This document shows positions 1 through 8,298 of a DNA stretch of 10,760 nucleotides, one piece after another; position 1 is the first letter of the stretch, and each line of letters opens with the position of its first letter. The stretch spans positions 1-10,760 of the forward strand of contig JALXCH010000608.1 in NCBI GenBank assembly GCA_026991005.1. Direction: 5' to 3'. The DNA comes from Calditrichia bacterium (lineage in GTDB: Bacteria; Calditrichota; Calditrichia; RBG-13-44-9). Both the position numbers and the translations under genes were made by a program. Below the pieces are notes generated by a model. It had not been told where the DNA came from. It saw only the letters and a program-made list of their open reading frames with translations, and ran no database searches.

Positions 1-1333
1 TGTACACAATCGACAGTCCCAGTCCCATCCCTTTGCCCACCTCTTTCGTGGTGAAAAACGGATCGAAAATGCGGGAGAGGTTTTCCGGTTCAATTCCGCT
101 GCCATTGTCCTGAATTTCGCACCGAAGCTGCCCCTGCCGGACGGCGTTGCGGATGGTAATCTCGGTAGCTCCGGCATCCACAGCATTGCGCAGTAAATTC
201 AAAATTACCTGATTCATTTCGCTGCGGTTACCCCGGACAAATACCGATTCTCCCCCTTCGATAGCAATCTTTACCCGGGGATGAAACCGTTCCCGAAAAA
301 TGCGGGTAACAAACTGCAAATTCTCCTGCCAGTGGATGAGCTCTTTCTCTTCCCCCGAGCGGCTGGAAAACTGGCGCAGCTCATTAACCAATTCCCGCGT
401 GCGCACGGTTCCCTCACGAATGCCCGAAAGCAGCTTCTGAAAATCTTCCTTTAAAAATTCCAGATCGTATTTTTCAATGAATTCCTGCCTTTCCTCCAGA
501 GGCAATTTGCGGAGGGCATCCTCCAGCGCTGCAAGCATCATCCGGGTGTATTCTTCCAGATGAGGCAGGTTGCTGTACACAAAATTGATGGGATTGTTAA
601 ACTCGTGCAGAAAACCGGCAATTAAACGTCCCAGGCTGGCCATCTTTTCCGTGCGAATAAGTCGTTCCTGGGTCTCCTGTAACTCCTCCAGCGCCTTTTG
701 TAACTGGGCGGTGCGGGATTTAACCTTCTCTTCCAGCGAACGATTGAGCTCATCTAATTTCTGGTACGCCAGGGAATTGCGAATGGCAATGCCCAGCAAA
801 TTGGCAAATGCCTGCAGAAAATCCACATCCGATTTATCGAACACATTGGGCAGTTTGCGATTATCCACATAAATGGTGCCAATCACCCTGCCTTCCACCA
901 TAATGGGCACGCAAATGAAGGAGAAAATCTCCAGCTTTTGCACCGTTTGCAACTGGGAGAAATTGGGATCGTGCAGGGCATTCTTGCTGTAAATGGGTTT
1001 GAAGCCGTGCATCACCTGGCTCACAATGGAGCGGCTAAAAGTTAAAGCGTTCTGGCGGGATTGTTCATCCATGTTATGGGCAATGCGGATGCGCAACTCC
1101 TGATTCTCCTGGATCAGGATGACCACATGCTCTGCTTTTAGCAGTTCGCGTACCTGGCGAATAATTTCCTCAAACAACAAATCGGGATTAATAATCTGGT
1201 TAATTTTCTGCCCGACCTGGTACAGGGCTTTCAGGCGTTGCTTATTTAGCACATCCAGGCGCAGGGAAGCATCCCCGCTAAAACGGGTATCCTCTCGGAT
1301 TTCCCTATCAATTTCCTGAAATGGGTTCTTCAT
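1..1333 (-). CDS. GAF-domain sensor histidine kinase (C-terminus cut by window edge)
   Basis: Reading the minus strand from the ATG at 1333 gives an open frame of 444 codons that runs off the window. About residues 46-188 look like a GAF sensor domain (ends near [15 protein letters not shown]). Residues 190-232 are a charged helical linker of coiled-coil type. The kinase core has the H-box [12 protein letters not shown] with phospho-acceptor His243, the N-box [15 protein letters not shown] (Asn383), the G1 box DNGSGI (Asp409), the F-box FDPFFTTK (423-430) and a G2 box GKGMGLGLS. All catalytic boxes are intact, so it should autophosphorylate and pass phosphate to a response regulator that is not in view. 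No signal peptide or membrane segment is seen, so it is probably cytoplasmic and senses an internal ligand or partner through GAF. The start lies 6 nt past the stop of the lipoprotein gene with only a weak GAG upstream, suggesting translational coupling. Only the last few C-terminal residues of the ATPase domain, plus anything beyond it, are missing. The ligand is unknown. Confidence 0.93.
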   Translation of the reverse strand, partial: MKNPFQEIDREIREDTRFSGDASLRLDVLNKQRLKALYQVGQKINQIINPDLLFEEIIRQVRELLKAEHVVILIQENQELRIRIAHNMDEQSRQNALTFSRSIVSQVMHGFKPIYSKNALHDPNFSQLQTVQKLEIFSFICVPIMVEGRVIGTIYVDNRKLPNVFDKSDVDFLQAFANLLGIAIRNSLAYQKLDELNRSLEEKVKSRTAQLQKALEELQETQERLIRTEKMASLGRLIAGFLHEFNNPINFVYSNLPHLEEYTRMMLAALEDALRKLPLEERQEFIEKYDLEFLKEDFQKLLSGIREGTVRTRELVNELRQFSSRSGEEKELIHWQENLQFVTRIFRERFHPRVKIAIEGGESVFVRGNRSEMNQVILNLLRNAVDAGATEITIRNAVRQGQLRCEIQDNGSGIEPENLSRIFDPFFTTKEVGKGMGLGLSIVY

Positions 1334-1339
1334 ATCGGC

Positions 1340-2206
1340 TCAATTTGCTAAATCGTAGCTTTGTAATTGCCAGAGGAAATAAGAATCCATTAGCCCAACG
1401 GGATTTCCGTTTTCATCGAAAATTCCGATATTGTGAAAAATAGCCTGCCGCTGTACTAATCCGATGGTCGCCATGTGATCCGTCACGGAAATATCTTCAT
1501 CCAGTACTCCATCATTGTCCAGATCGTAATAGAATTGAATGATGTAGCAGAGGAATTTCCCCGCCGGGGTGGATACTGTTTCCTTTTTTACCACTTTCTT
1601 ACGAATGAGAAAGGGATGATTGGCTTGCCGGAAAATCCATTCTTTGCCCACATAAAGGGGATATGCCAGCGAAGGAACGGGTTTTTCTTCCAGAATCAGG
1701 GAATCGTTGACCGCTGCGTGTCCGAAGCTCTGCAACCAGCGCAGAGCAAACTGACGCAATTCATTCATATCCTCAAAACGTCGATTGAGAAATTTCAGAT
1801 AGGGACGCTGCGTGATTCTGGGAATGTTGGGTCGAGGGCTGGGGCCAGCATAAGCGGCCATAAACAAACCTTCCGGCGTTTGAAAATAATGAGTGTAGCT
1901 CTGGATAATTGTGGAATCGGTTTGAACGTAACGGGAGAAAAACACCGTTGTTGGCTGTCCGTTGGGCAAAGTATCTCTCTCAATAATCTCCACAGAACTG
2001 GAAAAATGCTCGATACTGTCTGCGGGTAGGCCGGTGTTTCCCCGCAGGTTAAAAAAACCGGCTTCTCCCTGATATTCCCAGTGGGCACCAACATTCATGG
2101 GGTAAGTCCAGCCCTGGTAATTATCTTTCAGCGGTGCCTGGTCTTTCTCGCATCCCAGAATTAGCAGGGGCAGAAACATGGCGAAAATGCGCAGAACATT
2201 TTTCAT
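1340..2206 (-). CDS. predicted lipoprotein of unknown function
   Basis: A 288-residue protein with a short lipoprotein signal: MKNV, a hydrophobic run, then I-L-G-Cys19 as the lipobox. The mature protein would be lipid-anchored outside the cytoplasmic membrane, and Glu at +2 does not suggest retention in the inner membrane. Two related motifs, YPMNVGAHWEY (35-45) and YPLYVGKEWIF (182-192), suggest two similar modules. The second continues into VSTPAGKFLCYIIQF (211-225) and an acidic DLDNDGVLDED stretch (228-238) that resembles a calcium-binding loop. I associate this YPxxVGxxW / TPAGKF style with uncharacterised secreted proteins of FCB bacteria; that is recollection, not a search. An AGGAAA ribosome site lies about 6 nt before the ATG and a good promoter lies just upstream. 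It is first in an operon with the histidine kinase, so a link to signalling is possible but unproven. Confidence 0.88.
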   Translation of the reverse strand: MKNVLRIFAMFLPLLILGCEKDQAPLKDNYQGWTYPMNVGAHWEYQGEAGFFNLRGNTGLPADSIEHFSSSVEIIERDTLPNGQPTTVFFSRYVQTDSTIIQSYTHYFQTPEGLFMAAYAGPSPRPNIPRITQRPYLKFLNRRFEDMNELRQFALRWLQSFGHAAVNDSLILEEKPVPSLAYPLYVGKEWIFRQANHPFLIRKKVVKKETVSTPAGKFLCYIIQFYYDLDNDGVLDEDISVTDHMATIGLVQRQAIFHNIGIFDENGNPVGLMDSYFLWQLQSYDLAN

Positions 2207-2239
2207 CCTATTTCCTGTATCATTATTTCATCTGAAAAA

Positions 2240-2268
2240 ATAATATCCAAATTTTTTGAATAATGCAA
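2240..2268 (-). promoter_or_regulatory. sigma70-type promoter for the lipoprotein-kinase operon
   Basis: On the minus strand TTGCAT (2263-2268) and TATTAT (2240-2245) are separated by exactly 17 nt. The predicted transcript starts near 2233 and gives a leader of about 27 nt carrying AGGAAA before the ATG at 2206. It lies downstream of the rpsA terminator, so the two-gene unit is probably transcribed on its own. The match to consensus is seen in the sequence; activity is inferred. Confidence 0.65.
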
Positions 2269-2300
2269 GCGCAAACTGGCAGGTGGGGTGGTGGCAATGG

Positions 2301-2339
2301 CCAATAAACAAAAGACCGGAGCAATAGGCTCCGGTCTTT
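2301..2339 (-). terminator. intrinsic terminator of rpsA
   Basis: A perfect 12-bp inverted repeat (2311-2322 with 2328-2339, GC-rich core GACCGGAGC) has a 5-nt loop. On the minus strand it is followed by TTTTGTTTATT. It begins 27 nt after the rpsA stop, the expected position for rho-independent termination. Confidence 0.9.
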
Positions 2340-2366
2340 CCATCAAACAACGTAGTAAGCGAACAC

Positions 2367-4613
2367 TTACGCTTCGCTCTTTTCGCTGGAACCCTCTTCT
2401 TCCTTCGCTTCTTTACTCTGGGATTTTTCGGATTTGGACTGTTTCTTGCTGCTTTTTGCTTTTTTCGTTTCCGCTTTCGCTTCTTCTTTCGTTTCGCCGG
2501 AATCTGCTTCACTCGCTTCAGCTTTTTCTTCTGGTTTCGGCTCCACGGGAGCTTCCGCTGTAGCCTCTTCCTTCACTTCACCGGTTGCTTCTTCTTTCTT
2601 CTCGCTCTCTGCCTGTGGTGCTGCCTCTTTTGCTTCTTCGGGTTCCGTTTTTTCTTCTTTCTTCTCGGCTTCTGCCGTCTTCTCTTTTTCTTCCGCTTTC
2701 GCTTCTTCTTTTACTTCTTTGGCTTTTTTAGTGGATTTTCGGGGACGTGCTTTCTTCTTCGGAAGTTTCGTGGCTTCTTCCTCCAGCACGTCTTCCAGAA
2801 TTTCGGGAACTTCTTCCACCAGTTCACCTAACTTGGTGGGCGTGAAGTTGTGTTCCGCCATATAGCGATCCACTTCTTCCTGTTCCTTGCCCTTCAGGTA
2901 CTCGCTTACCGAAAGGACGATGCGTTTATTGTCTTTGTCGAATTCAATCACTTTTAGGGGCAGTTCGTCACCCACTTTAAAATGGTCGGCAGCCCGTTTA
3001 ATGTTGGGTTTGCCCAGGTGATTCAAAGGAACAAAGGCATCCACGCCCAGCGGTAGAGTTACAATCACGCCTTTGTCAATTAGGCGCGAGATTTTACCGG
3101 TGGTTTCCGTACCCACCTTGTAGGCTTCTTCGAAGGTATCCCAGGGATTGGGTTCCACCTGCTTGTGGCCCAGAGCAATGCGCCGTTCATCTTTATTGAT
3201 GTCCAGCACCACCACATCAATTTCCTGTCCTTTCTTCACCACTTCGCTGGGATGGCGCACCTTTTTAGTCCAGCTCAAATCCGAAATGTGCACCAGACCA
3301 TCCACTCCCTGTTCCAGCTCTACAAAAGCGCCAAAGGGAGTGAGGTTGCGCACCACGCCCCGGTGTTTGGAACCGATGGGATACTTCTCTTCGATATTTT
3401 CCCAGGGATCGGGAGTGAGTTGCTTGAGTCCCAGAGAAATCTTGCGTTCCTCCGGCTCGATGCTTAACACCACGGCTTCCACTTCATCTCCCACCTTAAC
3501 CACCTGTGCCGGATTTTTCACGTGCTGCGACCAGCTCATCTCCGACACATGGATTAAGCCTTCAATTCCTTTCTCCAGTTCCACAAATGCGCCGTAATCG
3601 GTGATGCTCACCACTTTACCCTTCACCTTGCTGCCCACCGGGAACCGTTCTTCAATCTTTTCCCAGGGATGCGGCTGAAGCTGTTTCAATCCCAGCGAAA
3701 TTCGGGATTTGTTCTCGTCGAAATCCAGAATCATCACGTCGATTTCCTGATCCAGCTTCACCACTTCGGAAGGATGGTTGACGCGTCCCCAGGAGAGATC
3801 GGTGATGTGGAGCAGACCATCCACGCCACCCAGGTCGATAAACACACCAAAATCGGTGATATTCTTCACCATGCCGCGGCGCACCTGGCCTTTCTCCAGG
3901 GTACGCAGAATTTCGGCACGTTTGCTCTCCAGCTCTTTCTCAATAATCACCCGGCGGGAGACGACAATATTTTTACGCTGTTCGTTGACCTTCACAATTT
4001 TCAAATCCAGGGTCTGGCCCACAAAGGCATCGAAATCGCGGATCGGTTTTACGTCCACCTGCGAACCGGGCAGGAAGGCATCCACACCGCCCAGATCCAC
4101 CACAAAACCGCCTTTAATGCGCCGCACCACGCGTCCCTGGATGATTTCGTCTTTCGCATGTTTCTCCATTAACCGCTCCCAGGCACGCAGGAAGTACACC
4201 CGCTTCCGGCTCAACAACACCTGACCTTCCATGTCCTCGGCACTTTCCAGATACACCTCCACCTCATCACCCGGTTTCAGCTCTTCCTCGTTCTGGAACT
4301 CTTCGCGGGGGATCATTCCTTCGGATTTAAAACCCACATCCACAATCACATAGTCATCCGTTACCGCTACCACCGTGCCTTTCACGATGTCGCCTTCGTG
4401 TACCTGCTCAAAGCTTTTCTCGTAAAACTTCAGCATTTCGGGATCAGGCTCTTCCTTCTCTTCATCCAGCGCCGGAACCTCATCCAGCTTAAATACCTGT
4501 CCCGGTTTAAACGGCATATCATCCGCCTCGTTACTGTCCGAAGCCGTGGCTTTTTTCTCTTCTTGCGGTTCCTCCACCGGCTCCGGGGTTTGTTGTTTGA
4601 CTTCTTCCGTCAT
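2367..4613 (-). CDS. rpsA: small ribosomal subunit protein S1 with long charged tail
   Basis: A 748-residue protein with six S1 RNA-binding OB-fold repeats at about 72-137, 156-221, 243-311, 326-396, 413-483 and 501-570. Repeats 3-5 carry the hallmark F-G-[AV]-F...G-[LIV]-[LIV]-H-[IV]-S/T pattern, and linkers such as QLTPDPWENIEEKYPIGSK join them as in S1. S1 binds mRNA on the 30S subunit and helps initiation on structured leaders. E. coli S1 has about 557 residues; the excess here is an acidic N-terminal extension (1-70) and a C-terminal tail (about 617-748) made almost wholly of Lys, Glu, Ala and Ser. A consensus Shine-Dalgarno AAGGAGG (4623-4629) sits 9 nt before the ATG, which fixes the start. 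It has its own promoter and terminator, so it appears monocistronic. The six-domain core leaves little doubt about identity; the function of the tail is unknown. Confidence 0.97.
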   Translation of the reverse strand: MTEEVKQQTPEPVEEPQEEKKATASDSNEADDMPFKPGQVFKLDEVPALDEEKEEPDPEMLKFYEKSFEQVHEGDIVKGTVVAVTDDYVIVDVGFKSEGMIPREEFQNEEELKPGDEVEVYLESAEDMEGQVLLSRKRVYFLRAWERLMEKHAKDEIIQGRVVRRIKGGFVVDLGGVDAFLPGSQVDVKPIRDFDAFVGQTLDLKIVKVNEQRKNIVVSRRVIIEKELESKRAEILRTLEKGQVRRGMVKNITDFGVFIDLGGVDGLLHITDLSWGRVNHPSEVVKLDQEIDVMILDFDENKSRISLGLKQLQPHPWEKIEERFPVGSKVKGKVVSITDYGAFVELEKGIEGLIHVSEMSWSQHVKNPAQVVKVGDEVEAVVLSIEPEERKISLGLKQLTPDPWENIEEKYPIGSKHRGVVRNLTPFGAFVELEQGVDGLVHISDLSWTKKVRHPSEVVKKGQEIDVVVLDINKDERRIALGHKQVEPNPWDTFEEAYKVGTETTGKISRLIDKGVIVTLPLGVDAFVPLNHLGKPNIKRAADHFKVGDELPLKVIEFDKDNKRIVLSVSEYLKGKEQEEVDRYMAEHNFTPTKLGELVEEVPEILEDVLEEEATKLPKKKARPRKSTKKAKEVKEEAKAEEKEKTAEAEKKEEKTEPEEAKEAAPQAESEKKEEATGEVKEEATAEAPVEPKPEEKAEASEADSGETKEEAKAETKKAKSSKKQSKSEKSQSKEAKEEEGSSEKSEA

Positions 4614-4643
4614 TTAGTTATTCCTCCTTTCAAAAAAGATATT

Positions 4644-4656
4644 TCCCCTGTGGGGA
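4644..4656 (-). promoter_or_regulatory. small hairpin in the rpsA leader
   Basis: The untranslated leader of rpsA contains a 5-bp stem TCCCC / GGGGA with a 3-nt loop, about 15 nt upstream of the Shine-Dalgarno. The rpsA leader of E. coli is structured and subject to autoregulation, so this may take part in control. It is short and could be chance. Confidence 0.3.
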
Positions 4657-4670
4657 TTCTTGAGACGCCA

Positions 4671-4698
4671 AATATAATGATATTGCAAAATCTTTCAA
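4671..4698 (-). promoter_or_regulatory. sigma70-type promoter for rpsA
   Basis: On the minus strand TTGAAA (4693-4698) and TATATT (4671-4676) are separated by 16 nt, inside an AT-rich stretch. Initiation would be near 4664 and give a leader of about 50 nt that includes the small hairpin and the strong ribosome site. Confidence 0.6.
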
Positions 4699-4872
4699 AA
4701 TATTTTTTTAATAATTAGGGGGAATTGTTTCACTGCCGGATCGCGGTTCAGGCTGCTAAATGGCGGCATTTTTTGCCTGGCACACGGGTGCTTTTTTTCC
4801 CGTGGGAATGGAATAACCGTGCGGTGGTAGGGGGGCGGCCCTTTTTACACGGGAGGGTTTTCGTCCGGTATG
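4699..4872. other. intergenic spacer between the protease terminator and the rpsA promoter
   Basis: No credible gene is present. It holds short inverted repeats with T-runs in or beside them: GGCA/TGCC around 4765-4778, CACGGG (4783-4788) with CCCGTG (4799-4804), and a second CACGGG copy near 4848 that could pair with the same CCCGTG. No expressed RNA is evident. Confidence 0.5.
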
Positions 4873-4903
4873 AAAAAAAAGTCGGGGCGCAAACCCCGAC
4901 TTT
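4873..4903 (-). terminator. intrinsic terminator of the tricorn-like protease gene
   Basis: A perfect 10-bp inverted repeat (4878-4887 with 4894-4903, core GTCGGGG/CCCCGAC) has a 6-nt loop and on the minus strand runs directly into an uninterrupted T-tract. The hairpin begins 5 nt after the protease stop codon. Confidence 0.92.
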
Positions 4904-4908
4904 CAGTG

Positions 4909-7900
4909 CTACAGTTCCGACAGCAATTCTTTCACCGCTCGCTCCAGTTGCCGGTCGATATGGGCAGCCGTATCGCCGGGACGATCTTCCACAATAATAT
5001 CGGGAACAGCTCCGTGGTTTTCCATATCCACTCCAGTGGCAATGACATACCAGCCCCGGAATGGAACCCGGAACCGGGAGCCGTCAATCAGGCGGATGCT
5101 TCCGGTGCTAATCACCAATCCTCCCGTGGGCTTACCCACCACTTTACCCCGTTGCAGGGTTTTAATGGCATGGCTAAAAATCTCGGCATTGGAAAAGGAA
5201 TATTCATTACACAGCACAATGATGGGTTTCGTCCAGGCGTAAAGGGGGCGGCGCTCGGCCTGGGGATAGCCGCGTTTGCCATCCCGGGGAATGGTGTAAG
5301 CGTGGTCACGAATCATGAGCATGTTCAAGAGGTAATCTGTCGTCCAGCCTCCGCCATTATTGCGCACGTCAATCACCAGACCCTCTTTGCCGTGGGCTTC
5401 GGCGTACAATTCCATCTCGAAACGATCCAGACTCTGCTGCCCCATGGCGCGGATGTGGATATACCCCAATCGGTTGTGGGAAAGGCGGTGCACCAGCTCC
5501 CGTTTCTCTTCCCGCCAGCGGTCGTATTCCAGATCCATGAATTTGCGGTAGCTGATGGGTCGTACCACCACGGTGCGGCGGTACTCAGTGCCGTTTTTCT
5601 TACCGCTCAACAAAAGTTCCGTGGGCTTGTCGATGCGGTTTTCCAGCAGGGCGTATAGGTTAGTGTTTTTCTTTAAGGGGATGCCGTTTACCGCCCGCAG
5701 CACTTCCCCCACCCGTACCGGCTCCGGAATGCGCTGGCAGGGGCCGTTGGGAATCACTTCCGCAATCTTCAATCCGTCACCGGAGTAGGATTCATCGTAG
5801 CGCAGCCCCAGCATGCCGCTGGCAACCTGCGGTGTACCCCCTGGCGGGTAAATTCCCAGATGGGAGGCATTCAGTTCCCCCAGCATCAGACGTACCACGC
5901 TGTTAAAATCCCGAATGGTGTACACGCGGGTGGCAATGGGAAGATATTTCCGGTACATGGCTTTCCAGTCCACCCCGTGGAAATTGGGATCATAAAACTT
6001 CTGGTACAGGGTACGCCAGGCTTCATCAAATTTCTGTTTTTGTTCGCCGGGAATATCGATTTTTAAGGTTGCCCGGAAGTTGAGTGTTTTGGTTTTCCCT
6101 CCGTCCGGGGAAACCGATGCCAGCAAGCCGCCTTTTTTCAGATAGTAGATTTTTTTGTTTTTCCCGTGCCACTGAATGTGCTGAGGTGCATGGCCGCCCT
6201 GGGTGAGCTGTTTTAAATCTTTCCCATTCCACTTTACCTTCCATAAATCGGACTTCCCGGCGCTGTTGCTGCTAAATACCAGGAACTGCCCCCGGGGAGA
6301 CCAATCGAACTCGCTTTCGGTACCGGGTAAACGGGTTACTCGCCGCAGCCGCTGGTACAGCTTCTCCGGCTCATCGATAACAACCCGCACCGAATCCGCT
6401 TCTTTCGGCTGCTTCTTATCGGCAAAGAACTCTTCCCATTCGACATCGGTTTTCTCGTCGTCGGCCAGGCGCAGGTAAGCCATCCAGATGTCGTAATTGT
6501 CTCCCCGGCGGGCGGAAATGAAGGCAATGCGGCGGCCATCCTGCGACCAGCGAGGCGTGCCATCGTAATCCGGATGCTGGGAAATATCCCACTGTTTTCC
6601 GGTTTCCACATCAATGATGAACACTTCTGAATTGGCCTCTTCGTCTTCCCGGGCGTAAGCCAGATACCGGCTGTCCGGTGACCAGCGAAATTCCGGCTCA
6701 CTCCAGCCTTTTACCAGCGTGCGGCTCTTCCCGGTTGCCAGCTGGTAAATGACGATATCACCTTTCCCTCGAATGAAGGCAATCATTTTACCGTCTGGCG
6801 AGAATTGCGGTGCGTATTCCTCCCGGGAGCTGGCAATCAGTTTCTTGCGTTTGAACCGGGTGGTGCGCGCCAGCGATTTCTGACGGGGATCGCCACTATG
6901 GATCAGGTAAATGTCGCGGTTTCCCGCTTCGTCTGATACGTAAAGCAGACTGTCGCTGTTGGGCGCCCAGCAAATGTCCCCTTCGCGCCAGGGTGATTCG
7001 GTGAGCTGGTTCAGGAAGCACCCGTTCTCGCTCATCACCAGCACCTCGCCCCGCACCACAAATGCCACCAGCTTTCCATCGGGACTAACCGCCATTTCTT
7101 CCGCCCGGGATGTGTAGTTCCGATATTTAACGGGATTCGTTACATAATCCAGCGGCAATTGAATAGCGATGCGCTCCGCACGACCGCTTTCCACGTCGTA
7201 TCGGTAGATGTCAAAACCGCGTTCGAACGTAAGAATTTTTCCGTTGGCGGAAATGTCCAGATAACGAATTCCGTCATCTTTGAAGAAGGTAAGCTGGGTT
7301 TTGTTGCTTCCATCCCGGTTCATGCGGTAGAGATTCATGGTGCCATCTCGCTCGCTGGCGAAATAGATGGTATTTCCGTCGGGAGAAAACACCGGGAACA
7401 TGTCGTTGCCGTCGAAATGGGTTAGTTGCTGGAAGGTCTTATCCTGAAAGCGGTAGAGAAAAATATCCGCATTGCTGCTGCCCCGATAATGTTTGCGATA
7501 GATATTGGTGCGTCCTTTGACGAAGACCAGATATTGGCCATCTGCCGAAATCCGTCCCTGATCGGCATATTCGGGCATCACCTTGGTTGGGGTACCACCG
7601 GTTAGGGGCACCTGGTAAAGAACCGGCAAACGGTGGTAGTAGAAATTCCGGCGCGAGCTGAACATCACTCCCTGACCATCGGGCAAGAATTGCCATACGC
7701 GATCGGCGTTGCTGAAATAGGTCAGTCGATTGACCCCGGCACCGGAGAGGGAAAGCACGAAGACATCATCGTTACCGTACCGATCCGAAGAGAAAGCAAT
7801 CTGGTTGCCATCCGGCGACCAGCGGGGGAGGTAATCGTAAGCGGGATTTGCGGTGAGCCGTCTCGCTTCGCCGCCGCTGGTGGGTACCACCCAGATGTCC

Positions 7901-8046
7901 CCCTGAAACGAAAACGCCACCTGTTTGCCATCGGGAGAAGGCGCAGGCGTTCGGGGAAACACGACCGTTTCTCTTCCCCAGCCCAAACTGCAGATAATAA
8001 ACAAAACCATCCATACCAAAAGGAGCTGTTTCATAAACCACCTCAT
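4909..8046 (-). CDS. exported tricorn-type serine protease (peptidase S41 family)
   Basis: A 1045-residue protein close in length to archaeal tricorn (about 1071). Tricorn cuts oligopeptides left by larger proteases into very short peptides. The N-terminus has WD40-like SPDGxxxAF blades: six at about 37, 77, 121, 167, 221 and 266, then seven at about 321, 361, 416, 456, 501, 582 and 627, matching the six- plus seven-bladed propellers of tricorn. A PDZ domain (about 744-831) separates the C1 and C2 catalytic parts. GELNASH places Ser728-His729 at the tricorn Ser745/His746 site, NEYSFSNAE places the nucleophile at Ser952, and Glu1009 in MENHG fits Glu1023. A hydrophobic N-terminus (MKQLLLVWMVLFIICSLGWG) looks like a signal peptide, so it probably acts outside the cytoplasm. 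The start at 8046 has AAGGA 7 nt upstream; ATG 8034 is the alternative. The open frame continues to 8349 only because the upstream heptamer repeats lack stops in that direction. No clear promoter was found. Confidence 0.95.
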   Translation of the reverse strand: MRWFMKQLLLVWMVLFIICSLGWGRETVVFPRTPAPSPDGKQVAFSFQGDIWVVPTSGGEARRLTANPAYDYLPRWSPDGNQIAFSSDRYGNDDVFVLSLSGAGVNRLTYFSNADRVWQFLPDGQGVMFSSRRNFYYHRLPVLYQVPLTGGTPTKVMPEYADQGRISADGQYLVFVKGRTNIYRKHYRGSSNADIFLYRFQDKTFQQLTHFDGNDMFPVFSPDGNTIYFASERDGTMNLYRMNRDGSNKTQLTFFKDDGIRYLDISANGKILTFERGFDIYRYDVESGRAERIAIQLPLDYVTNPVKYRNYTSRAEEMAVSPDGKLVAFVVRGEVLVMSENGCFLNQLTESPWREGDICWAPNSDSLLYVSDEAGNRDIYLIHSGDPRQKSLARTTRFKRKKLIASSREEYAPQFSPDGKMIAFIRGKGDIVIYQLATGKSRTLVKGWSEPEFRWSPDSRYLAYAREDEEANSEVFIIDVETGKQWDISQHPDYDGTPRWSQDGRRIAFISARRGDNYDIWMAYLRLADDEKTDVEWEEFFADKKQPKEADSVRVVIDEPEKLYQRLRRVTRLPGTESEFDWSPRGQFLVFSSNSAGKSDLWKVKWNGKDLKQLTQGGHAPQHIQWHGKNKKIYYLKKGGLLASVSPDGGKTKTLNFRATLKIDIPGEQKQKFDEAWRTLYQKFYDPNFHGVDWKAMYRKYLPIATRVYTIRDFNSVVRLMLGELNASHLGIYPPGGTPQVASGMLGLRYDESYSGDGLKIAEVIPNGPCQRIPEPVRVGEVLRAVNGIPLKKNTNLYALLENRIDKPTELLLSGKKNGTEYRRTVVVRPISYRKFMDLEYDRWREEKRELVHRLSHNRLGYIHIRAMGQQSLDRFEMELYAEAHGKEGLVIDVRNNGGGWTTDYLLNMLMIRDHAYTIPRDGKRGYPQAERRPLYAWTKPIIVLCNEYSFSNAEIFSHAIKTLQRGKVVGKPTGGLVISTGSIRLIDGSRFRVPFRGWYVIATGVDMENHGAVPDIIVEDRPGDTAAHIDRQLERAVKELLSEL

Positions 8047-8143
8047 TTTAATTTCCTTCTTCCGGAAAATAAAAGAAAATGAGCAGATTTCATATAGGGT
8101 AAAAAAATTGTGGGGGAAATATCGTTTTGCATCCCTTGTTGCA

Positions 8144-8160
8144 TCTACGAAAACCGTAGA
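8144..8160. repeat. perfect 6-bp palindrome upstream of the protease gene
   Basis: TCTACG and CGTAGA are separated by AAAAC. It lies about 100 nt upstream of the protease start. The T-run is on the wrong side for a terminator reading toward the protease gene, and no T-run follows on the plus strand. It could be an operator or simply another palindrome of the repeat-rich spacer. Confidence 0.35.
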
Positions 8161-8192
8161 AAAAAAATAAACCACAGAGGAGATAGAAAAAG

Positions 8193-8298
8193 CATAAAAG
8201 CATAGAGCATAGAGCATAGAGTATAGAGCATAGGGCATAGAGCATAGGGCATAGAGCATAGGGCATAGAGCATAGGGCATAGGGCATAGGGCATAAAT
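8193..8298. repeat. CATAGRG heptamer tandem array
   Basis: Thirteen uninterrupted 7-bp units run from 8201 to 8291: CATAGAG or CATAGGG with one TATAGAG. Degenerate CATAAAAG and CATAAAT units flank the array. From 8229 the two unit types alternate (GGG, GAG, GGG, GAG, GGG, GAG), a 14-bp higher-order unit, before three GGG units close the array. The minus strand has no stop in any frame and would encode a 7-residue repeat of PYALCPM type; it has no ribosome site and is not taken as coding. Confidence 0.95.

Noticed and set aside
1475..2029. 184-codon plus-strand frame opposite the lipoprotein gene
   Set aside because: Antisense shadow of a gene with a signal peptide, lipobox, promoter and ribosome site; its own product shows no recognisable motif.
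2228..2512. Very basic Lys/Arg-rich 94-residue protein overlapping the rpsA tail
   Set aside because: It is the shifted-frame reading of the purine-rich rpsA tail, runs through the rpsA terminator and lacks a ribosome site.
4725..4997. Small gene in the rpsA-protease spacer
   Set aside because: No ribosome site, composition driven by G-runs, and it runs through the protease terminator into antisense sequence.
4870..5658. 262-codon plus-strand frame opposite the protease gene
   Set aside because: It begins in the terminator hairpin of the protease gene and is the antisense of the conserved C2 catalytic region.
8144..8160. Intrinsic terminator
   Set aside because: The stem is good, but the T-run lies before, not after, the hairpin on the minus strand, and A residues follow on the plus strand.
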